A DNA stretch of 28,420 bases from Firmicutes bacterium UBA5454. GTDB lineage: Bacteria; Bacillota; Clostridia; Caldicoprobacterales; DTU083. Location: assembly GCA_002426555.1 (NCBI GenBank), contig DIQU01000027.1, positions 7,761 through 36,180 of the forward strand, given 5' to 3'. The translations under genes and the position numbers were made by a program. Below, in pieces: positions 24,597 through 28,420 of this stretch. Position 1 is the stretch's first letter; every line of letters starts with the position of its first letter. The notes beneath the pieces were generated by a model that did no database searches, had not been told where the DNA came from, and saw nothing but the letters and a program-made list of their open reading frames with translations.

Positions 24597-25121
24597 ATGA
24601 ATTATGATGGCTGGGGCATGACTCCTGCTCGGGATTTCATGGTTCCGGTTGAGTACCATGATAGGTATGGCTATATGTATCCATCTATGGAGCCTTGCAT
24701 TGATAATGGAATGGTTCATACTATTATGTATCCAGATATTTATTACAGGATTTATCCATATGTTCACCGAACCTGCGACCGAATGGATAATCCATACATG
24801 CATTATCCATCAGAAGCACAGGTGGAAAGTATGGTAGATGATTGCTACGATTCCTGCATCAGGGCTATGCCTGATTTGGAACACTATGCTGATGTAAGAA
24901 CTGAACAAGTCGATGCCAATCAATTACGAAGAAGACCCTTGCTGAGAGATTTAATAGCGATTATTCTTATAAGCGAGTTGTTTCGACGAAGACGAAGGCC
25001 ATATAGATATGGAAGTCTATATAATCCAGCTTACGAATATGGATATATTTCAGAAAATATTACAGGCTGTTATTCTGGAAATAACACAGGATTTTATACG
25101 GACTATAACCCGGTTTATTAG
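24597..25121 (+). CDS. Tyr-rich hypothetical protein, possibly spore-related
   Basis: A 174-residue protein of unknown function with strong composition bias. Residues 1-75 are rich in Tyr, Met, His, Pro and Asp, with Cys at 34 and 60 (RYGYMYPSMEPC, YPDIYYRIYPYV). A middle helical segment has DDCYDSCIRAMPDLE. A hydrophobic helix flanked by arginines follows (RRRPLLRDLIAIILISELFRRRRRP). The C-terminus is again Tyr/Asn/Gly-rich. Such composition, with an Arg-bounded hydrophobic helix, is common in spore coat and exosporium proteins of Clostridia, but I know no named family. AAGGAGG lies 7 bases before ATG. It is 95 bases after ftsH and has its own terminator. Confidence 0.78.
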   Translation: MNYDGWGMTPARDFMVPVEYHDRYGYMYPSMEPCIDNGMVHTIMYPDIYYRIYPYVHRTCDRMDNPYMHYPSEAQVESMVDDCYDSCIRAMPDLEHYADVRTEQVDANQLRRRPLLRDLIAIILISELFRRRRRPYRYGSLYNPAYEYGYISENITGCYSGNNTGFYTDYNPVY

Positions 25122-25165
25122 AAAAATCTGCAAGATGCAGGAATTGCACTCGAGAGAAACATCCA

Positions 25166-25190
25166 AGCAGCAAATGTGCTGCTTTTTTTT
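25166..25190 (+). terminator. Strong intrinsic terminator
   Basis: AGCAGCA and TGCTGCT form a perfect 7-bp stem with an AATG loop, followed by a run of eight T. It ends the Tyr-rich gene transcript. Confidence 0.9.
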
Positions 25191-25266
25191 GTGGTTTTAG
25201 ATGCAAAACCAAGCACATTAGACCGCTTTTCTTCAAAAAAACGCTAATCCATTGGCTTTGTTGCAA

Positions 25267-25295
25267 TTGACTAATCATATATATGGGAATATAAT
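25267..25295 (+). promoter_or_regulatory. Strong sigma-A promoter of the dehydrogenase gene
   Basis: TTGACT (25267-25272), a 17-bp spacer and a perfect TATAAT (25290-25295), about 40 bases before the coding start. Confidence 0.8.
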
Positions 25296-25337
25296 TACTA
25301 GATAAAGAAAACACTGAGTAAAAACAGGAGGTCTAGT

Positions 25338-26624
25338 ATGTCCGAAAAAAACTACAACCCATTTGAAATTGCCCAGGAACAATTTGATAATGCAGCCTTG
25401 ATTCTTGAACTGGATAATGGAATTCGAGAACTGTTACGTCAGCCCATGAAAGAAATTCATTTTACCATACCTGTTAAGATGGATGACGGCACAACGAAAG
25501 TATTTAAAGCTTTTCGTTTTAAACACAATGATGCACGAGGCCCGGCAAAAGGCGGGATTCGTTTTCATCCTCATGAAACCGCTGATACAGTGCGTGCATT
25601 ATCCATGTGGATGACATGGAAGTGTTCTGTAGTGGATATCCCTTTGGGTGGAGCAAAAGGCGGAGTAATTTGCGATCCTCATAACCTTTCACAATCCGAA
25701 CAGGAAAGATTGTGCCGCGGATATGTTAGACAGTTGGAAGGTCAGTTAGGGCCAAACTTGGATGTGCCAGCACCAGACGTTATGACAAATAGCCAGCATA
25801 TGCTCTGGATGCTTGATGAATATGAGGTCATTACAGGTGGATATTACCCAAGCATGGTTACAGGCAAACCAGTTGGAATGGGTGGATCCTTAGGTCGCAC
25901 AGAAGCAACTGGATATGGTGTGATCTATGTGTTGAGGGAATATCTGCGAGAAATTGATATTTCAATTGAATCTACTACTGCCAGCATTCAAGGTTTTGGC
26001 AATGTAGCAGAGTATGCAGCACGAATGTATACCCAGCTTGGTGGTAAAATAATAGCAGTATCCTGCTGGATTCAAGCTGAATCCAAGGCCTTCACCTTCA
26101 AAAAAGAGAGAGGATGCGATATAGAAGAGCTTGCAAGCATTAAGGATTCATTTGGCAGCATCAATAAGGAAAAGGCTCTTGAATTAGGATATGAGCTGTT
26201 GCCTGGTGATGATTGGATTAAACAGGATGTTGATATTCTAATACCTGCAGCCCTGGAAAATCAAATCACCCCAGCAGTCTTTCCAAGAATATCCTCAAAG
26301 GTAAAGATTATCTGTGAAGCGGCAAATGGTCCGACTACCCCTGATTGCGACACGCTTATTCAGAAGAGTGGAATAACTCTTTTGCCAGATTTTCTATGTA
26401 ATGCAGGCGGTGTAACCTGCAGTTATTTTGAGCAGGTACAAGGTAATATGAACTATTTCTGGGATAAAGCTGAAGTACTTGAAAAGCTGGAGCGCATTAT
26501 AACAAATGCATTTCGAGCTGTATACAAGCTTTCTGCAGAAAAGCAGCTATACATGCGAGATGCCGCATATGTCATCGCTGTCAATCGCGTAGCAAATGCA
26601 ACAAAGCTGCGGGGCTGGGCTTAA
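25338..26624 (+). CDS. Glutamate (Glu/Leu/Phe/Val) dehydrogenase
   Basis: A 428-residue NAD(P)-dependent amino acid dehydrogenase, most likely glutamate/2-oxoglutarate. K71 (GPAKGGIRF), K95 and K107 (PLGGAKGG) keep exactly the 24 and 12 residue spacing of the three active-site lysines K89, K113 and K125 of Clostridium symbiosum GDH. D147 in APDVMT matches its D165. The Rossmann fingerprint is GFGNVA (219-224). After the second strand the usual acidic residue is C243 (IIAVSCW), so cofactor choice is not obvious from the sequence. AGGAGG lies about 8 bases before ATG. The gene is monocistronic with a strong promoter, fitting an amino-acid-metabolising anaerobe. Confidence 0.92.
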   Translation: MSEKNYNPFEIAQEQFDNAALILELDNGIRELLRQPMKEIHFTIPVKMDDGTTKVFKAFRFKHNDARGPAKGGIRFHPHETADTVRALSMWMTWKCSVVDIPLGGAKGGVICDPHNLSQSEQERLCRGYVRQLEGQLGPNLDVPAPDVMTNSQHMLWMLDEYEVITGGYYPSMVTGKPVGMGGSLGRTEATGYGVIYVLREYLREIDISIESTTASIQGFGNVAEYAARMYTQLGGKIIAVSCWIQAESKAFTFKKERGCDIEELASIKDSFGSINKEKALELGYELLPGDDWIKQDVDILIPAALENQITPAVFPRISSKVKIICEAANGPTTPDCDTLIQKSGITLLPDFLCNAGGVTCSYFEQVQGNMNYFWDKAEVLEKLERIITNAFRAVYKLSAEKQLYMRDAAYVIAVNRVANATKLRGWA

Positions 26625-26659
26625 ACCTGGTTTTTCTTGTCGATATGTGAGTATTTTCA

Positions 26660-26688
26660 TTGAATTTTGCATAATTATGTTGTAAACT
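26660..26688 (+). promoter_or_regulatory. Possible promoter of the 73-residue protein gene
   Basis: TTGAAT (26660-26665), a 17-bp spacer and TAAACT (26683-26688), about 37 bases before the ATG. The -10 is only a partial match. Confidence 0.35.
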
Positions 26689-26724
26689 GGTAGGTGTTAT
26701 TATCTATTAAAGGGAGTCAGTAGA

Positions 26725-26946
26725 ATGAAATATGTTTATGCAGTACTTACTGTTCTAGAGAACAAGCCTATTATGCAGACTTTGGTAAGCCCAACCCAAT
26801 TAACCGGCAGAGACATACTGGACAAGGTGATTCTAACTGAGGATGAAAGAAGAAAATACAGGGATTGGCTGGATGAAAATAAAATATTGAAGGACTTGAA
26901 CCAGCGACAGGATATCCGTGTTGAGATCCAGGAAGTGGAAGTATAA
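26725..26946 (+). CDS. Small hypothetical protein (73 residues)
   Basis: A short soluble protein that I do not recognise. It has a hydrophobic beta-like start (MKYVYAVLTVLENKP), a Thr/Gly turn (QLTGRDILDK) and a very charged C-terminal half (EDERRKYRDWLDEN, then RQDIRVEIQEVEV). There is no Cys, TM segment or signal peptide. A good ribosome site (AAAGGGAG) 9 bases before ATG and a strong terminator 28 bases after the stop argue that it is real. It sits between the dehydrogenase and the spoIIA operon, the place where some spore-formers carry dacF, but it is not related to DacF. Confidence 0.7.
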   Translation: MKYVYAVLTVLENKPIMQTLVSPTQLTGRDILDKVILTEDERRKYRDWLDENKILKDLNQRQDIRVEIQEVEV

Positions 26947-26974
26947 ATGGCCAGTTTTGACTTCGCATAAGTAA

Positions 26975-27007
26975 CCTCACGACAAAAATCGTGGGGTTTT
27001 TTATTTT
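26975..27007 (+). terminator. Strong intrinsic terminator
   Basis: CCTCACGA pairs with TCGTGGGG (one G-U pair), loop CAAAAA, followed by a long T-rich run. It separates the 73-residue gene from the spoIIA promoter. Confidence 0.9.
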
Positions 27008-27016
27008 TATCGTCAA

Positions 27017-27040
27017 AGGTGGCTATAAAGCCTCTTTTTT
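27017..27040 (+). terminator. Second small hairpin with T-run
   Basis: GGCT-ATAA-AGCC (27021-27032) with a few further pairs is followed by six T. It may act as a back-up terminator before the spoIIA promoter. Confidence 0.4.
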
Positions 27041-27044
27041 CGTG

Positions 27045-27071
27045 GGAGGATATTTTCCAACAATGAAGAAT
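27045..27071 (+). promoter_or_regulatory. Sigma-H-type promoter of the spoIIA operon
   Basis: GGAGGATAT, an 11-bp spacer and GAAGAAT match the Bacillus sigma-H consensus (RNAGGAWWW, 11-12 bp, RNNGAAT) at every defined position. It lies about 45 bp before spoIIAA. The spoIIA operon of B. subtilis is known to be transcribed by sigma-H with Spo0A~P. Confidence 0.8.
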
Positions 27072-27115
27072 AAGTTAGTGATACAAATATTGGAATCTAT
27101 AGGGTAGGGGAGGCA

Positions 27116-27472
27116 GTGGATTTGCTGACGGACAACAAAAGAAAAGGTGACATTTTAATAGTTGGGCTGTCTGGGGAATTGGATCACCACCATTCCGCAG
27201 AGGTTAGAGATGCCCTGGATAGACTGCTGGATGATCCTTCCATCCGACACATGATACTGAACTTAAGACATCTCCATTTCATGGACAGTTCCGGGATAGG
27301 TGTCTTTATGGGACGATATAAAACCATCCACAAACGAGGCGGACAGTTTTCCATAGCCAATATCAATTCGCAGCTGGCTAGAATTTTAGAGATGTCTGGT
27401 CTTTATCGGATTTTAAAGGTACATGATACAGTGGAACAGGCTATAGATGGCATTAGGGGGGAATCAGAATGA
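27116..27472 (+). CDS. spoIIAA: Anti-sigma-F factor antagonist SpoIIAA
   Basis: A 118-residue STAS-domain protein that frees sigma-F in the forespore by binding SpoIIAB; it is inactivated by phosphorylation and reactivated by SpoIIE. The phosphorylated serine is S58 in FMDSSGIGVF, at the same number as in B. subtilis when counted from GTG 27116. SGELDHH near the N-terminus and MSGLYRI near the end are also diagnostic. The start is ambiguous: GGGGAGG ends only 2 bases before GTG 27116, while an in-frame TTG at 27122 has ideal spacing (8 bases). Its end overlaps spoIIAB in an ATGA arrangement. Confidence 0.96.
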   Translation: MDLLTDNKRKGDILIVGLSGELDHHHSAEVRDALDRLLDDPSIRHMILNLRHLHFMDSSGIGVFMGRYKTIHKRGGQFSIANINSQLARILEMSGLYRILKVHDTVEQAIDGIRGESE

Positions 27473-27921
27473 ATATAAAAAATGAAATGAAGCTGGAATT
27501 TTTAAGCAGATCCCAGAATGAAGCCTTTGCAAGGGTTGCGGTTGCTGCATTTGCAGCTCAATTGGATCCAACTCTGGAAGAAATCGCCGATATTAAAACT
27601 GCTGTTTCTGAGGCAGTGACCAATGCTATTATTCATGGCTATGACAATCCAAATGAAATGGTTCATGTAAGGACACAGATATCTGATTACAGTGTAATTA
27701 TCGAAGTAATTGATCATGGTAAGGGAATGGAGGATGTTGAACTGGCCAGGCAGCCTCTATATACCTCCAAGCCTGAGCTGGAACGTTCAGGTATGGGTTT
27801 TACAGTTATGGAAACATTCATGGATAAGGTGGAGGTGAATTCTGCTCCAGGCCAGGGTACCAAGGTTAGAATGGTAAAGTATATCAGTCATGAAGCGGAC
27901 GAAACGAGGAGAGATGGATGA
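27469..27921 (+). CDS. spoIIAB: Anti-sigma-F factor and serine kinase SpoIIAB
   Basis: A 150-residue GHKL-type kinase that holds sigma-F inactive and phosphorylates SpoIIAA. The N-box has E48 and N52 (SEAVTNAIIHGY), the G1 box DHGKG is at 82-86 and the lid/G2 region SGMGFTVME begins at 107. Length and ends fit the family. The ATG overlaps the spoIIAA stop (ATGA) and its own stop overlaps the sigF start in the same way, so the three proteins are made from one mRNA by coupled translation. Confidence 0.97.
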   Translation: MNIKNEMKLEFLSRSQNEAFARVAVAAFAAQLDPTLEEIADIKTAVSEAVTNAIIHGYDNPNEMVHVRTQISDYSVIIEVIDHGKGMEDVELARQPLYTSKPELERSGMGFTVMETFMDKVEVNSAPGQGTKVRMVKYISHEADETRRDG

Positions 27922-28420
27922 GCGGCATGCCGGAATATCAAGACGACAGGCGGCTTCTTTCTCATGAAGAAACCATGGCTCTCATTAAGAAAGCGCAAGA
28001 TGGAGATGAAGATGCCAAGGAAGTATTGGTTCGTAAAAATATTGCTTTGGTAAAAAGTCTGGTTAAGAAGTTTTTAAATCGCGGTCATGAATATGAGGAT
28101 TTATTGCAGCTGGGTTGTATCGGATTGATTAAGGCAATTCAAAACTATGATCCTGCTTATAATGTCAGATTTTCTACCTATGCAGTTCCCATGATTATGG
28201 GAGAAATAAAACGCTTCCTTAGGGATGACGGTATGATTAAGGTCAGTCGGTCAATAAAGGAGCTGGTAAGTAAATCAGCTGTTGCCAGAGAAAATTTGAA
28301 AGGCAGTCTTGGCAGAGAACCGACGATTCAGGAAATAGCTGAAGCAGTGGAAACCACCCCTGAAGAAATTGTATATGCTATGGAAGCTGTACGCACTCCT
28401 GCATCAATCTATGATGTAAT
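27918..28420 (+). CDS. sigF: Sporulation sigma factor SigF (partial, 3' end outside window)
   Basis: This is the first 167 codons of the forespore-specific sigma factor. ATG 27918 overlaps the spoIIAB stop and AGGAG lies just upstream. Visible parts are the N-terminal SHEETMALIKKAQDGD segment, region 2 with LVKKFLNRGHEYEDLLQLG and FSTYAVPMIMGEIKRFLRDDG, and region 3 with VSRSIKEL and LGREPTIQEIAEAVE. Region 4 (the -35-binding part) is beyond base 28420, and no stop is in view. The SpoIIAA-SpoIIAB context separates it from sigma-G, which it resembles closely. Confidence 0.95.
   Translation, partial: MSGMPEYQDDRRLLSHEETMALIKKAQDGDEDAKEVLVRKNIALVKSLVKKFLNRGHEYEDLLQLGCIGLIKAIQNYDPAYNVRFSTYAVPMIMGEIKRFLRDDGMIKVSRSIKELVSKSAVARENLKGSLGREPTIQEIAEAVETTPEEIVYAMEAVRTPASIYDV

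Noticed and set aside
24471..24803. Minus-strand open frame of 110 codons
   Set aside because: It lies opposite the ftsH end and the Tyr-rich gene; the His/Ile-rich product is a composition shadow and no ribosome site is seen.

Overview
The window is a gene-dense stretch of a low-to-mid GC chromosome from an anaerobic-type, endospore-forming Firmicute, most likely class Clostridia. The main evidence is the start of the spoIIAA-spoIIAB-sigF operon at the right end, strong AGGAGG-type ribosome sites, Bacillus-type LexA and sigma-H signals, and Clostridia-typical families (NifZ/ThiI pair, MrfAB, L,D-transpeptidase, PBP1 with an Asp/Asn-rich tail). I cannot name a genus. I see no rRNA, tRNA, prophage, insertion sequence or CRISPR array.

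Layout. Bases 1-5588 hold the 3' part of mutS2, a PhoB-type response regulator with its membrane histidine kinase, and an HtrA protease whose promoter carries three hexamers at an exact 11-bp period. Bases 5589-8440 hold a GrpB gene remnant, a convergent zinc-ribbon membrane protein on the minus strand, and a small two-TM protein with its terminator. Bases 8582-11809 carry a cysteine desulfurase and thiI (tRNA 4-thiouridine), then an L,D-transpeptidase with a ribosome site that can fold into a hairpin and a short repeat inside its coding region. Bases 11810-15013 hold a LexA-box-controlled Y-family polymerase, an orphan Wzz-like protein and a polytopic membrane protein.

Bases 15014-15388 are non-coding: a purine-rich tract, a terminator with a duplicated 3' arm, and a promoter with tandem 11-bp repeats. 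Bases 15389-19582 hold mrfA, mrfB and a TPR gene with overlapping ends. A class A PBP (minus) and an FtsH-type protease (plus) then diverge from a 400-bp region containing a 13-bp perfect inverted repeat. After these come a Tyr-rich probable spore-related protein, a glutamate-type dehydrogenase, a 73-residue orphan, a strong terminator and a sigma-H-type promoter leading into spoIIAA-spoIIAB-sigF (sigF is cut by the window edge).

How the genes fit together. DNA maintenance is prominent (MutS2, SOS polymerase, MrfAB). Envelope functions form a second theme (two-component system plus HtrA, L,D-transpeptidase, PBP1, Wzz-like protein, FtsH). The right end is the forespore-specific sigma-F switch. 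I did not find a clearly new multi-gene system. The observations most worth checking are cis-acting ones: the 11-bp-period operator before htrA, the hairpin over the L,D-transpeptidase ribosome site, the in-frame repeat in that gene, the inverted repeat before ftsH, and the compound terminator at 15180-15284.
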